The notes beneath the pieces are model-generated. The model was not told where the DNA came from. It was given only the letters and a program-made list of their open reading frames with translations, and made no database searches. DNA of 64,000 bases, taken from Daphnia pulex. Lineage: Eukaryota; Arthropoda; Branchiopoda; Diplostraca; Daphniidae. A program made the translations under genes and the position numbers. The DNA lies in contig NC_060020.1 of NCBI RefSeq assembly GCF_021134715.1, positions 2,356,001 to 2,420,000 of the forward strand. The letters run 5' to 3'. Shown here one piece after another: positions 48,801 to 61,800 of this stretch (positions within the stretch are counted from its first letter, which is position 1; each line of letters opens with the position of its first letter).

Positions 48801-51800
48801 AGTATCTCTTGTTTAAGTATAGCCATTTCTTATTTACCCGCAAGACTTTCACCCTACTCGCCATGTTTGAATGAACGAGCTAGCTAGCTAGCCACTCCTT
48901 GTAGGGTATTTCTCATCCGCACCATTATAATAATCTTCATTCAGCCAATAGATCAAGTTAGTGGCGGAGACTGAAGACTCTGGCGGTGGGTCCCGGTTTT
49001 CTTTTTCGTTTGTTTGTTTGGTTTGGGTTTTTGTTGGTCCACCTCCAAGCCGGACGACAGAGCGAGGACGAAAAATGCAGATTATACATCTGTGGGTTTC
49101 TTCATTCGGCAATGATTGGAGGAGTATATAAGAATACCGAGAAAAAAGAATCAGAAGAAAGGAATGATAGAAAAGAAACAAGTTGCAGGTGACGTCGTCT
49201 AGCGCGGGCACGCATGCGCCCCGAGAGAGATCGAATAAGGTCGGTCGGGAAAGAATCTGTTGACCTTAAAAGGAGCTGGAAACACAAGTCAGCAAAAACA
49301 GCCATGGAACAACTCTCCCCGCCTATATATTGACTGTAATTTGTAATTTTCTTTTTTAGTTGCTATTTAAAATAAAAAGTCCTATAAGCGGAGTGGAGCA
49401 CATAGAGAGGGACTGCATTTTCAATGCAGCTCTCAGTGGCTCACTCATCAGCAGTGCTGTCCGCGCGCTCTTTCTGCCGAGCCTGTTAGTGGCCCACTTG
49501 AGAGCGAAGAAAAAAAGCTAATTCTTTTAATAACAATATCCAGAGTAGCCCAGGCATCATCGGCAACCACCAGCCACCTATATGCCCAATATGTGGAGAA
49601 ATGGAGTGAAATCGTGCACGTTGATTTTCTCCGATGAACTTGTCTGCGGGAAAAGGGTCGATGGCAGACTGCTGGCGAACGTGACTGGCGACCGAGAGTC
49701 CGCGTTTTCTTGTTTTTTCTGTTTATATTGCAACAACACTTTTAAGTAATGCCATTTGAGATGAAGTTGGAAGAAAACGATTAACAGCGCTAACCCAGCG
49801 TCTGTTTTCTTGCGCTTGTTTTTTTTTTTTTGCCGAAATATTATTCACCTGCATCCCCGGCACCATATATGTTTTGGTTAACCGTTCTGGTGTGTGCCTT
49901 GCCATTTGAATTACGAAATCAACTGATGGTGTGATCTTTTTTCTTTCTCAAAAGCCGAGGGGGTTATAGAGAGGACAAAAGAAGCAGAAGAAAAACACCG
50001 GCGTGACTCGAAGATTTGTTGCGTTTAACTATACGCAAAAAAGAAGGCAATCATCACGGCACCATCGTTTAGAACACAGCAGGGAAAGTTTCTAATCTCT
50101 TCTTGTGTGCAGTGTGGTACGTGTTTCTCATGCACAGCCGAGATTTGAATAATCTGGAAGGAATGAAGTCAGTCAATGGTGCGGCCGCATTACCGCCCCC
50201 TCAAAAGTCCCGAATCAAAATGGAAGAAAAGCCGCAAATAAATTTAAGCAATTTCAATGAGAAACGTCGTCGCAATAAGGCGCAAGAAGAGGCCAATAAA
50301 TTCGTAAAGAAAACAAAAGAAGGAAATGAGATAACCGTCAAGACTTGCGTGCAGTCTCCGACCTGCTGTATGTTTGCCAGTAACACAATGAAGTGAATGG
50401 CAACAACTGGAGGAAGACTATATACGTATTAGTAGACGAAATAAAGCCAACAGGAAAAATATAAAAAAAATAAACACGAAAAATACAAACAAAACAACCA
50501 AACGAAAAAAACATGTTTCTCTCCCGTTTTGTGGAACCAAATAAAATAAATAGCATTGGATCAGCAGGTCCGGGATACGGACCATAATGGAAGCCCACGC
50601 AAAGAAACGCGTGGGTCTTTCCAAAACAAAAAAATTACATTCAATCTGTTACGAGTCATTTGTCGTCATATTTTATAGACAAAAAAGGAAAGAAATTCCT
50701 TCAGGCTTCAATTGAAAATTGTCCATGTTTTATTGTGTATAATGCACACCGAGTTCGAACCACATGAGAATAACCCAGGAGCTCGCGATTGTAATCGACC
50801 TCCTTCTGTTCCGCCGCAACGCCGCATAGAGGAATTTGCGGTTATAATATTATACTGGTGATAATAAATTGTGCTTTCAAGAAGGGAAGACATTTTTTTT
50901 TTCTTTCCACAAAAATAAAAACCACAATGTCATAATCATGGAAACACAAAACTGGGGCTATTTCGTGTAGGTTTTTTTGTTTGTTCTTGTCGGACCACGG
51001 GCGATCGTTTTGAAATAATTTGACTTGCAGCTTCTCATCCAGACTCCCCTACGTGCAGATGGAATTATACAGCCCTCTCTACTGATGCTCCTGCTGCTGC
51101 TGCAACTACGTCTTGCGGTACCTATTATTGTTATTACGGGCGCACTGTAAAAGGTGGCGTTGCGTGCGTAACGGGACGCACGCAACGCAAGCGAAAGGTG
51201 TACGCTGCTCGCCCTCTTAAAGTAGGTTATATGCCGGCCAGGGCAGCCTCCCTTCGTCTACCATAACAAACTAGACGGGCAACGCAAGAGAGAATTTAGA
51301 GAATAAAAAAAGGAAACATCATGAGGAGACCATATATGGCCACTAGCTAGCGAGGGTTCTTTTCTCTTTGTCAAACTCCGCCTACTTTTTTTTCTTCTGT
51401 ATCCACGGAGGAAGAAAGAAGAAAAAGAAGAAGAAGCAAACGAAGAAGAAGAAGAAGAAGAAGCGAAGGATAAAGAATCTCTCTCCGGGCAATAATTCAA
51501 TGGCACCATTGAACGCCCACTCGACGAAAAAATAAAAAAGGAGAAATAGAAAACAACCAAAATACGCCAACCCAATGCGTGAGTGTGACCACTAGGAACG
51601 CAAATGGATGTTTGACAATCTCGGGAGGGATTTGATGATGCCACATGGGCCGTTTTTCACACATCAAGAGACGCGCGTAATCCAAGGCAATATAAGAAAT
51701 CCCAGATTGACAGCTAGCAAGAGAGTCGACCATCGATGCGTCAACTGACCCTTTTCTTCTTCTGGCTCTTTGGAACGGTACCAACAGCCTCTGACCGTCT

Positions 51801-53728
51801 ACGTCAGTTCCATCCCACACGAGAGAAACTTTCCCTTTTTTTTCTATTTCTTTTTCTGGTTTTGTTGATATTCAACGGCGTGTGTTTTATTTCCTGGAGG
51901 TTTTTTTTTTGGTTTGTTGCCGGCGTATTTTATTGCGTGTCTTCTTGGGCTCCCACTGAGTTTTGGTTGGACAATCGCACGATGGAAGAGAATAAGCAAA
52001 AACAAATTGATACGGGAGGCGAGCGATACGGTCCATTGTATACCATCCAGCGAGGAGGTCCAATCAATGCATCCATGACTGGAAAAACTGGCGATGGTGT
52101 GCTACACACACAAAAAAAGAGAAGAACGATGCCAAATTCCGTAGACGGTGTCTAGCCAGAAATCACGCAATCATTTTCCTGGGGTTTCTTTTTCTGACTT
52201 ATTCCCCCCACCATTTTTCCCGATACGGTCGAGACAGCTGCTTCAAAGACTCTCCCTCCCTTCTTAGAAGCTGCCCAGCGTTCGGATTGGACTGCGACGA
52301 TGATCCATTCACTGATGAAAAGCCTGGGCGTATTGCAGAATCCCTTCCGTCCGCTTTCTTCTAAACATCCAACAATTTTTTTTTTCATTCGCATGGTCCC
52401 GTTTTTTTTTCCTCTTCTTTTCTCTTTACCCCCGCCGCTTATACAAAGTCAACAGCACGGACATTCCGTTGGTATTACGTCGACCGTTCAAACAATCACA
52501 CAAAAAAGGGCGGGTTAGAAACTGGCAAAACCCGCCGACCGGTCCACGGACTTTTTACCAGATCAAAACCCTCCCGTCAAGCCCAAAGATTCCAGTTCAC
52601 AAGCTAAGCAGATAACATGTTCGTACTATAAAAAAAAATATAGGTGATATCCCTGATAAGAAATCATAGTTGGGGGTTCTTTTTTAGTCGTGTTGTTGCT
52701 GCTCTACAGCGTGCACGTGTTGACTTTAGACCATAAACAGTGCAAAGAAAAACGGCACCGAGGAAACCAAAAAACAAACGCTGCCAACCCTGCCGTAATA
52801 AAATGCTGGAAGGAGAAGAACCAAGAAGAAGAAGAAGAAGAAGAAGAAGAAGACGTGGTTGAAATAACACATAACGCAAACGATGGGAGCGCGTGAAGTT
52901 TGGCAGATGTTTCCCTCGGTTATATACTCAGTCACGATTTCACCTCGACTCTTTTTTTTTTGTTTCGTCTCTTCCATCCCAGAGGGTCAGAGAAATGTTC
53001 CGTTTCTCTGGTTCTCTCTAACTATTCTCTGACTCTCTCGGATGTGTGACATTGAGTACGGCGGATGCCCGACAAATTGATTTGAGGGGAAACAGAACAA
53101 GAAGAGGCTAATGTACGGAACGAGCGATGACTCGTAACAAAAAATAGCCAACAATACCAAGCAAATGGTCAGTTGGAAACGAGCGGAAAAGAAAGTGGGA
53201 CGAACAGAAAATCCACAGAAAAATTACGGAATAAAATTTAAAAATAAAAATAAAATGGGACTCACCAATATTGACGATGCGGATGCCTTCGTCATGCTCC
53301 AGGAATTTCAGAGCCACGGAAACGTTCTCGAGCTTCTGCGAACGGAAGGTGGGTTTCTTGGTGTGCTTGGGCAATTTCTTGCCGGACAAGACTTCGACGA
53401 GGGCGATCAGTTTGAGTCCGTCCGACAGGTCCGTCTCCAAACTGCCAATGAATTTGTCGACGGTTTTCAGGTGCTCGTTGGCCCATCGTGTAAATGTGTT
53501 TTGCTGGATGCGCTTCCACTGGGCATCCTCGGCCAGATCTCGTTCCGTTGCCACCATGACTTGATCGTCTTCGGCGCTGCTCTGTTGTTGATTGCCTGCT
53601 CCTTCTTGCTGTTGAAGTTGCTGCTGCTGCTGCTGATGCTGCTGTTGTAACTGGCTAATGACGGACGAGACCACCTGCTCGGCCGGGCTGTCGCGGGCCA
53701 AACTGACATCTCCTCCCTGTTGACTCAT
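27838..53728 (-). CDS. cher: Filamin, long isoform, 27 exons, 2450 aa
   Basis: The minus-strand exons are 53728-53266, 47311-47170, 47007-46898, 46806-46710, 46630-46503, 45796-45658, 45591-45508, 45443-44690, 44579-44389, 43919-43535, 43466-43242, 43086-42487, 41845-41663, 41593-41256, 40136-39850, 39773-39616, 39538-39371, 39279-39149, 39055-38920, 31491-31386, 31312-31172, 31099-30011, 29936-29661, 29082-28889, 28812-28587, 28513-28097 and 28022-27838. The sum, 7353 nt, is divisible by three and phases agree throughout. Exon 1 has a glutamine tract (residues about 27-41) and CH1. Exons 2-5 complete the CH1-CH2 actin-binding domain ('[18 protein letters not shown]', '[18 protein letters not shown]'). 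About 22 immunoglobulin-like filamin repeats follow, each ending in a 'PGSPF'-type strand. A Ser/Lys-rich hinge precedes the last, dimerisation repeat. Filamin dimers crosslink F-actin and dock membrane receptors. The symbol is by analogy with Drosophila cheerio. Confidence 0.95.
31492..38919 (-). other. Filamin internal intron, 7.4 kb
   Basis: Apart from the alternative first exon at 32779-33114, I see no supported coding sequence. There are GA/CT and trinucleotide tracts (e.g. 33301-33320, 35133-35148) and an A tract at 38673-38691. Its size, against short introns elsewhere in the gene, fits an internal promoter region. Confidence 0.6.
32779..33114 (-). CDS. cher: Alternative first exon for a short filamin isoform
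   Basis: Inside the 7.4-kb filamin intron, the minus strand has ATG at 33114 and an open frame of exactly 112 codons. It ends at a good donor (CAAG|gtatat, 32779/32778) in phase 0. The next filamin exon (31491) begins in phase 0, so the splice is seamless. It predicts a 989-residue protein with about 9 filamin repeats and no actin-binding domain. The peptide is Ser/Arg/Pro-rich ('[18 protein letters not shown]') and lies in a local CpG-rich island, as expected for a promoter. Drosophila cheerio is known to make a comparable 90-kDa form. The alternative is chance openness in GC-rich sequence. Confidence 0.6.
47312..53265 (-). other. Filamin intron 1, 5.9 kb
   Basis: No supported exon was found. 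It contains purine-rich tracts (GAA repeats at about 51410-51470 and 52825-52855) and T-rich sequence. It may hold regulatory elements or untranslated exons, but nothing specific is recognisable. Confidence 0.5.
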
Positions 53729-56700
53729 GGTGTAAAGCCTGTAGCTGCCGCTTTGCTCCCGCCCGCCGGGCTATTCAGATAGAGGCCACAAGACCAGAGT
53801 CGCACACACACGAACACACCGACCGATGGGTTCGGTCCAATCACGCTTGTCTCTCGGCTTCGCTCCTTTGGCGATTCAATCGCCACCTGTTGAGTCTAAT
53901 TTCAATCGAATTCAAAAAAAGACCATTAATTGTGCAACATGACGCAATATTACCTAATAGCGGAAGAAATCAAAGGAAACCTTGAACAAACGGACGAAAA
54001 AAAATGTCAGGAAATTAGTTTCTAGCTTTTAGAAAAGAGAAATATCTATTTGGGATAAATGATTCATTTCGTTGGAATGGAAACAAAAGAAAATAGGAAC
54101 AGATTGACGGGCGTGGTTTGGTGGTGGCACGTTTATCCCCCCCCCCCCTCTCTTTCATATTTTTCCGTTTGGTTTCTTTCCCCCCTCCGCTTTAAGGATG
54201 GAATGAGAACAGCTGGATCACTTATAAGCTCGCCGCTAAATTTAAAAAAAATTCGTCATTGCCGACGACAGAAACTACAGCACAGAAAATGAATGGGGTA
54301 TAACAAACGAACGCAATGTTGTAATCCAATCACCACCTGCGGTAAAGCAATTACCTGTCAACTGGTACATACCAAAATAAGAAATGATTAATTTGATTCG
54401 TTTCTGAAAGCCCAAAGGAGTAGTAGGTTAAGTTATTTCCTACAGCGAGTTATTATTCTTCCCCAAGACAGCAATTAAGCGCTCGTATCTGGGCTGCTTA
54501 ATGATGTTATTTTACCGGCAATTTCATTTGGCGAATGCGTTTACAAAAAGGGGGGAAAAAAGTGTAAAACAGTAGTAGGTGGTTTGTACGTCAGCACTCT
54601 ATCAGATTTGGGTCAGTCGGCAGGATATTGCCGAGATTTCGGCTTTTGTTGCCAATCTTCTTTTCTTCGTTCATTATTACAACAACTTGTCTTCATTTTT
54701 CCTTCGCTTTTCATTCCATAAAAGGACTCTGACGAATTGATTGCCCAACATTGCGGAATGAGCCCTAAAGCCGCCTTCTGCCGACATGTTCATCTTCATT
54801 CCTCTGCTGACGTGCATACGAGATGCGTGCCCATAGATGGCGCTGGCGGCGCCAAGCGACACCGATTCCGGTACGAGGATCGGCCAGGACCGTATCAACA
54901 AACAGCACAAAAGTTGATTGGATTCCACTAACTTGTCACGTCTTGTCATCCGTGTAACTAAGCGCCCTCGTCGTCGTCATTCCATTGACGACGACGCAAA
55001 CAAACGAGGATCCAATAACGAAATGGAAGAATTTGTCTGTTTTTTAAACACAACAGAAAGGAAGGTGAACAAAAAAAACAATGTTAAAAGATTCTTACGG
55101 AATTGACGGTGACGAATCCTTTGTTGGTTTGCTAAGAATATCCGATACGATTGTTTTTTTTGTTTTTCTTTTTCTCCCCCGATCAATCTCCGTTTGTTCT
55201 GGGCTTTTACCGACCGGGAACGGCCCGATGCTCTCGAGAGGGGCAGGGGTGCTGCAACTCTCTGGACCAACTGGACCAACACAGACGCAAAACGGCTAAT
55301 ATGGCAAGCGTTTACCCTCACTGCACGGCACGATGAGAGCGAATGCGAGAAAAAGTGGCGTGTGTCTGTGTCGACGTCTGTTGTAGACAGAAGAGAGAGC
55401 GAAAGGTTTTTTGGTTTGTAGGTTTTTCGGGGTGGTGGGAGGGCTGCGCCGTCGTTTCTCTTATAATGTAGCCGCTCCGGACTACTCTCTTGCATAGATC
55501 CCGTTCGTCTCTACGACGGATTTTTTTAAAAATAGCCCACGCCATCACCGTTTCAGAAATTCTTCGCCATAGCGTGCGCGGGTGGAGGAGGAGGAGGCGG
55601 TAGAAGGAGGGGGGGGGGGTCGTCGTCGTCGGTAGGAGTGAAGAGAGACATTCCTCCCACACCGACTGACAACAGCCCCCGAAAAGAACGGCAGAGGTTA
55701 GGAAGTGGTACAGCACATAGGAGGCAGTTGGGAAAACAAAAAAGATGAAGAGAAAAATAAAAAGGAGCCGAGGGGAGGTGACCCCACAGTCTACTTATAC
55801 GGGGATGATTCATTCACGGTTCGAAACGTATATCGCTATGACGTGCAGAGCAACCAAATAAAAGAGAAAAAAAAAAAGACACATACCTTAAAAACTGAGA
55901 ACTGTTGACAAAATCGTTAACTCCGATTCGGAAAGACCTTAAATGGGCCAGGGAATTCGACGTCTGAACACGTCGTTCGAAATTGCCCTCCTCCGCACAC
56001 GCACAACTTTAATCCAACTACACCGACAGACAAAAATGTCGCGGCCGCTTCCAGTTGTTCCGTTACGTCTCACCCGCTCCTCACAATCGACTGCGACAAC
56101 AGCGATAGACGACGACGGCCTCCATCGCTGGCCGTCCCGAAGGCTGTAAGGCATTTTCAGCGTTCGGTTCAGCGGACCACGATGATGTACTCTCTCCGCA
56201 CCTTTTCTTCTCCCCTTTCTGAAACAATAATACATTATTTACGATGTTGGAACTCGACTTTTTCAAAAAAGGATTTCCTTCTTTTTTTTTCCATCAAAGA
56301 AAAGCTACGCTTCTATTCTACACAGACACTCAACGTCTCACTCTGCACGCGTGCGTTATTCTTTTTTTTTTTTTGTTCCCCGCGTTCTCCTCTCTCCTCC
56401 GCCGGAACGGTCGATCCTTATATAGACGCGTCGAGGGAAAAAATCTCTTTTTGCCCGCGCTCGATGTTCAAATAGGTGAAAAAAGTACTTACACTCAACA
56501 CGCTCAACGACGCACCACACACACACACACACACAGAACCAACGGCAACAGCATAGCCGAGCGCACGGCGGGATTTCATTTCCAGCCGTGCACGATTGTC
56601 CAGCTGGCTCTCGGCTGGTCATCATTCCACATCAAGTTTGACCAAAAAGGAAGGCAAAGAAAATCTTGGATCGTAACAAAAAACGATGAATAATAAAATA

Positions 56701-57212
56701 ACGGAATTTCATACGAATCGTGCTGTGCGCTATACTCTTCAGTGTCGAGTGGAAAGTTACGAAAACGTCGGGGATATAACCGCAACTCGCTTTCGCTGCC
56801 ACCTTGAACTACAACACGAAGAAACAGCATATCATCTATACTTACTTGCATGAGAGAAGAAAATGTACATAAAAGTCGTTCCGATCCGCTTCACGAAAAC
56901 AGAACCGATACGATTGTCTTCAGATAATCTTTCGGTTCCGCAGCGCGATGAGCATCAATACTCGGTCATAGATCCAGACCAAGAAAGAAAAAAACAAAGT
57001 ATTGTATTGTCTTGTTAGTTTCTTTTCATTTTCTCTTCTTTCTTTTTTTTTTTGTTGCTGATGTTTAATGGGGCGAGTTAAATAACAGGACACGGGGCAG
57101 GGGCAGGTGGGATAGTAAAGAGAGAAAATGGGGAGTGTGTACAATATCCGTAGAAGAGGACTAGACTACAAAACATAGAACATGTTTGTTGTTGGTTGAA
57201 ATTTTTCATAAA
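53729..57212. other. Filamin 5' flank / SLMAP 3' side, no coding gene seen
   Basis: The filamin 5' UTR and promoter should lie here, but I cannot place the start. There are simple repeats (e.g. CA near 56517-56534), a C tract near 54139 and a G tract near 55611. 'catagatggcgctggcggc' (54832-54850) resembles a CTCF site. Many open frames on both strands have no domain or splice support. Confidence 0.4.
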
Positions 57213-57287
57213 CTCCTTAAGATCCGAGGCCTCCCAGCGATGGTTATCCATCTCGCCGGACGGTTATCCGCCAAAGACCTTAAGGAG
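57213..57287 (-). ncRNA. Candidate structured RNA element
   Basis: A GC-rich 75-bp block in AT-rich surroundings. The outer arms CTCCTTAAG (57213-57221) and CTTAAGGAG (57279-57287) are perfect complements. Inside, read on the minus strand, are two hairpins with the same loop, CGG-ATAA-CCG and GATGG-ATAA-CCATC (extended by GC pairs), and a GAGGCCTC palindrome. Together these make a multibranch fold. It lies about 0.8 kb past the distal SLMAP stop, so it may be a 3' UTR element. Only the pairing pattern supports it. Confidence 0.35.
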
Positions 57288-58087
57288 GAAACGTGACACA
57301 AAACTGGGGAGCAGAACGAGTAAATCAATGACCCATCAAATCAATATTATGTGATCCACTCTTACTCTTTCAAGTCGAAGACGCGCGAAGCTGAAAATAA
57401 TGTCGTTGGCTGGTGAGAAAAATATTAAACTTTCCCTCACACACAAGAGAAAGATGTCGACGATAATGAGCTGGTGGATAGACAGAGGTAGGACGGACAG
57501 CAAAAGAAAAAAAAAAAAAGGAAGAAAAATCATTGAGGGGAGCCTATTATTGCACGCCAACTATGCCGTAAAACTAAGCATTTGAAAAACAAAGAGGAAC
57601 AACATTCTTCGGAGGGGTGTGTGTTTTGTGTGACAGTAGAAAATCATGGAGAGAGAGAGAGATAGCAAAGGAAAAAATAACTCTGCACAGGTCCTGTTAG
57701 AAGGTGGAGGAAAGAGGATTCGACTCTCCCCCTCCCCACCGACGTTGTACGTTTTACATACACACACAGAAAGGAGACTAAGCCATTTTCTGTAGCGTTG
57801 ACGGAAAACACACACTAGTTAATGACATCACTCTTTTGTCATATTGATGGCACTTGGTAAAATTAAAAAGCTGCTGTCGCTAGCAAATATGTTTCAAAAG
57901 AAAACACGAAAAAAGGGATATTATCTGCATATCCCGCCATTTGCGTAGATAGAAGTAATTGAAAAAAAAAAAGCTTACAATCGGTAGAAGAACAGGAAAA
58001 AAACAATTGATGATGATGATGATGTTTTTGTTGTTGCTGTTATTGTCTCTCTCCTTATTTTTCTTCCGTGTTGTCCGGCAAAATCTC
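57288..58087. other. SLMAP 3' region, no gene seen
   Basis: Likely the 3' UTR or flank of SLMAP on the minus strand. A GA-rich tract lies near 57647-57662. Confidence 0.4.
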
Positions 58088-58189
58088 TCAGGGCTCGAAT
58101 GTAGCCGTCAGCCGCGAGAAGAAGCGGTAGAAGGCCAGGAAGAACGAGATGAACAATACGAGCAAGGGCATGAGACACAACGCCGTCGC
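58088..58189 (-). CDS. Slmap: SLMAP alternative last exon, second tail-anchor segment
   Basis: After acceptor 'ttctgtag', an open frame of 33 codons plus TGA encodes a strongly hydrophobic segment ('LCLMPLLVLFISFFLAFY') followed by basic residues ('RFFSRL'). It starts in phase 0, exactly as required after the exon ending at 59139. It is therefore a mutually exclusive alternative to the tail exon at 58958-58881, giving a 770-aa form. Vertebrate SLMAP is known to use alternative transmembrane tails that change membrane targeting. Confidence 0.7.
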   Translation of the reverse strand, partial: ATALCLMPLLVLFISFFLAFYRFFSRLTATFEP

Positions 58190-58880
58190 CTACAGAAAAC
58201 GCGCAGACAAACACGAAAAAAAAACAAGAGGCACAGCAAAAAAAAAAACAAAAAAAAACAAACAAACAGAGAAAAAGAGAAAGGAAAATAATCGATGGAT
58301 CAGCTTTTTTTTGTTCTCTAATGTCCACCGTTAGCATAAATTTCTTACGTCAATGCGGTGTTAGTTTAAGACGAGAAAAAAAAATGAAAGTTAAAGAATA
58401 AAGTAAATCGAAGCAAACATACAGAGCGAAAAATGTTTTGTTGTTTTTGTTTGCGTTGTTTTTTGGCCACGGATATTGAACTAACAAAAACAATAAATTC
58501 ATCTCTAAAATAAATTTTGAAGGCACATAAACACAAGTCGACGAACGAGAGAAAAGAAAGCCAATAATAAGAAGGTAACAAATACAGCTGAAGAAAAAAA
58601 ATGTGAGAAAACAGAACCTAAGCGAGAGAGAAAAGGAGAATCCAAAATCAAGCAGACTATCGAAGAATTCAAATAGCTTCTTATTTGTTTTGTGTTCAAA
58701 TCCTTTTCTTATTCCCTCTTCGTTCAGTTTCACGTGAGGAAAAAACAAGAGTTGACGGACTCTCAGCTGACAAAAAGAATATGTCTTTTAGAAGGCACAC
58801 ACATTTAGTTTTCTAAAGGAAGACAAAGGATGAAATAGAATTGGTGCTTCCCCTTTTCTGTCTTTTAATTTATCGTTATT

Positions 58881-61800
58881 TCAATCCGATGGCCTGAAAG
58901 CTATGAGGACCGCCAAGACAAGGACGGCCAACGGGACTACATACATCCAGCGGCCAACCTAGAAAATGCATTCGGCATTCAAAAGAAAAGAAAAATAAAG
59001 AGAACAGAAAAGAAAAAAGAAGAATGGATGGATAGAATTATCAACGAACCAAAGAATAATGAAGAAAACTTACAAATTAAAATTGTGCATAAAACAGTGA
59101 AAGAAGATTTGGAAGAAACGGAGACTGACTGGACTTACCGTTTTTGACTGAGAAGATAGTAACGAGTAGTTGTCCTTTAACTGGGAGAATTCTTCTTCTA
59201 GCTCCTTCTTTTCCGTTTGTACATTATCGTAGTGGCGCCGTAAAGCTTCGAGTTCGTTTCGTACCTCAGACAATTGCTTAAAATAACAAAAACAAAAAAA
59301 CATAAATTAAAAACTGTGCCTCAAGAAATTTTCAAATAAAATTTCGTTTTACCTGCATGGTAACATATTCTTCCGAATTAGCATCTTCTCCGGAATTAAG
59401 TTCCCGGATGCCAGAATCTCTCATTTCAGGATCACGGGAACTCGGTGGATTACTGATTGGACTGCTAAATCCGCTAACCACTCCACTGTCCCGATTCTCT
59501 ACGCTGAGAGCTAGCGACTGGTAGGCTTGTTGCCATTTCTGGCGTTCCTCAATTTGCTCTATCCTCGACACTTCCATCCTAAAAATAAATAAATAAAAAA
59601 GGTTAAATAGAAAATTAATTATGGATAGAAAATGTTTTCTTGTTACTCTTTCAACTGGATGGTGAGGATAGCAACTTCGTCCCTGAGATATTCCAATTCT
59701 GAGGTTGAGCCTCTATGAGCGGTGGTTTCACTGACACGATTGGCTTTCTCTTCCTTTTCGTAATTACTTAGTCGTACTGAAATATCGTTGTTGCAAATGA
59801 AGTATTTGGCATAAAAAAGTGATAAAAAAACTCCTTGCTTACAGGTCAATAGCGAAATAAGATCCTTATTCTTCGCATTAGCTTCTCGAAGTTCTTGGTA
59901 CTCATTATTGAGTGAAACGATACTGGAACGGACGAGCTCAGCGAGCTCAGATGGTTCATCAGCGGATTCCTCTTCCTGCTCAGATGAGCCTTTGAGAACG
60001 TTGTGCAGGTTTCTAAAGTATTGCTGTAGATGTGCGGCTGTAGACCAACCATCTTGTGCCTCTAGCTGCCGTCTCTCCACTTCTGACTCAAGTACACGGC
60101 ACTTGGCGCGCGTTTCTTCCAAAAGCTCTGCACCAATCCAAACAAAGGAATAACTTAGCCATCATCCATTTTCGTAGCGAACAGCTAATGTAAAGCTCGA
60201 CGCGATCAATTTAGCAGAGTAGAAAAAAGAGACAGCAAATGTTCCATGTCAGCCAAAGAAAGAGAAAAAAACAAAATGGGCAAGCAGCAAAAAACGCAAT
60301 GAAAAGCTGGAGTAGAGCCAAGAAAGAGTTAGTACAATTCACCTTGTAAAATTAAACTACAACATGCCAACTGATTGCGGTAAAGATAACAATCCCACGT
60401 GCATGAACCTACACACATCAATTAACAAAAAAACGTCAAGTATCCGAACAAGTCGGAAGCGATGATTGGCAGCAATGTTACGCTCACTAGGGGGTTTAAT
60501 GGATTAATTTTTTTTGGGCGGAAAAGAGAAAAAAACCGAGTCAGAGAAAGGGCAAGACATTATAACACAAGGAATCACAAAAAGTAATGATGAAGCCAAA
60601 CAAAAAGGCTCAATAAACAACCAGAAGTCCAATACCACATTGAAAATTTCTCTAAAGATTCTAGATTCTCTTAAGTAATTCTACATTCTTTCAAGATAAA
60701 GTAACACATAACTCATACCTTGTAGGCGATCCACTTCTTTTGACTTGTATCCAATAGGATCTGGGACAAAGTCTCCATTTAGATTCTAAGGAAAAACAAA
60801 AAACCTGTGAGTATTCATTAAAGATGTTTCAGTGATATTGATTTACCTTTGCATGGGAAGTTTTAAGTTGCGACTCGAGCTGGATCACCCTTTGTCTCAA
60901 TGTTTCCGTCTGGTTTTCTTTGACGTTGCTCTTATCTTCCACTTCATCCCCACTTATTTCGTTCTCATCCTTCTTCAATTCTTCTGTTGCTTTCATTGAA
61001 TCGAGACGTAGTCTGAGATTGGCGAGCTGCTCTTTGGTGAAATCGATTTCCGCTTGTCTACTTTCCACCTGTTTTACAGATAACGACTTTCAAATAAAAA
61101 CTTGAAATGAAATGAATGAAAAATCTACCTGAGCTAGAAGAATCGTTTCTTTTTCTTGAGCTTCTCGAAGGGCTTCTTGCCTTGATTGCATCTCCTGCTC
61201 ATGACGAAGTTGTTGGTTGTCGGCTTCTTGTAACTTTTTCTTGCACGACTGTAACTCTTCCGATTCTTTTTCGAATTTCTCGGCTAATTCTAGTATTTGT
61301 TCATTCAGTTTATCGTTCAATTCTTTCATGTTGTCGCGTTCGTCTTCAGCGTTACTCAATGATCTGTCAAGAAAACGCACAATGATTTAATGTATGAAGT
61401 TAATTAATCACAATGAAGTGGTATTCACCGTTCAGTTTCCTGTAACTTCTTCAAAGTTTCCATTTTCTCTGTGAGCACTTTCCGTAATGATTCTTTCGAA
61501 ACATCCTGATAAATGTTTTTCTCGTCATACAACTTACGGATCTCTTCACGTAGTTTGTCTTCGTGAAAGTTCTTTACAAAATATATGCGATAAAGTAAAT
61601 AAATACAACATTTTTCCATGATCCAATAAAAAATACGTACTTTAGAAGAGACGACCAGCTGATTTTCGAGAGATTCTATTCGAGTCAATAGTCTATCTTC
61701 CTCCATCAGCGCCGTCCAGCCCATTTCAGCTGCTTCACGAGTAGCGCTCACAATACGCTGCAACGATCCTAATTTCGTTTCTAATACTTGTTCTCTGATT

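Noticed and set aside
49410..49440. Small hairpin 'ctgcattttcaatgcag' as a microRNA
   Set aside because: A stem of only 7 bp is too short for a pre-miRNA and no extended pairing is visible.
53165..53650. Plus-strand 161-codon frame opposite filamin exon 1
   Set aside because: Antisense of the CH1/glutamine-tract exon; its leucine-rich end is simply the reverse of CAG codons.
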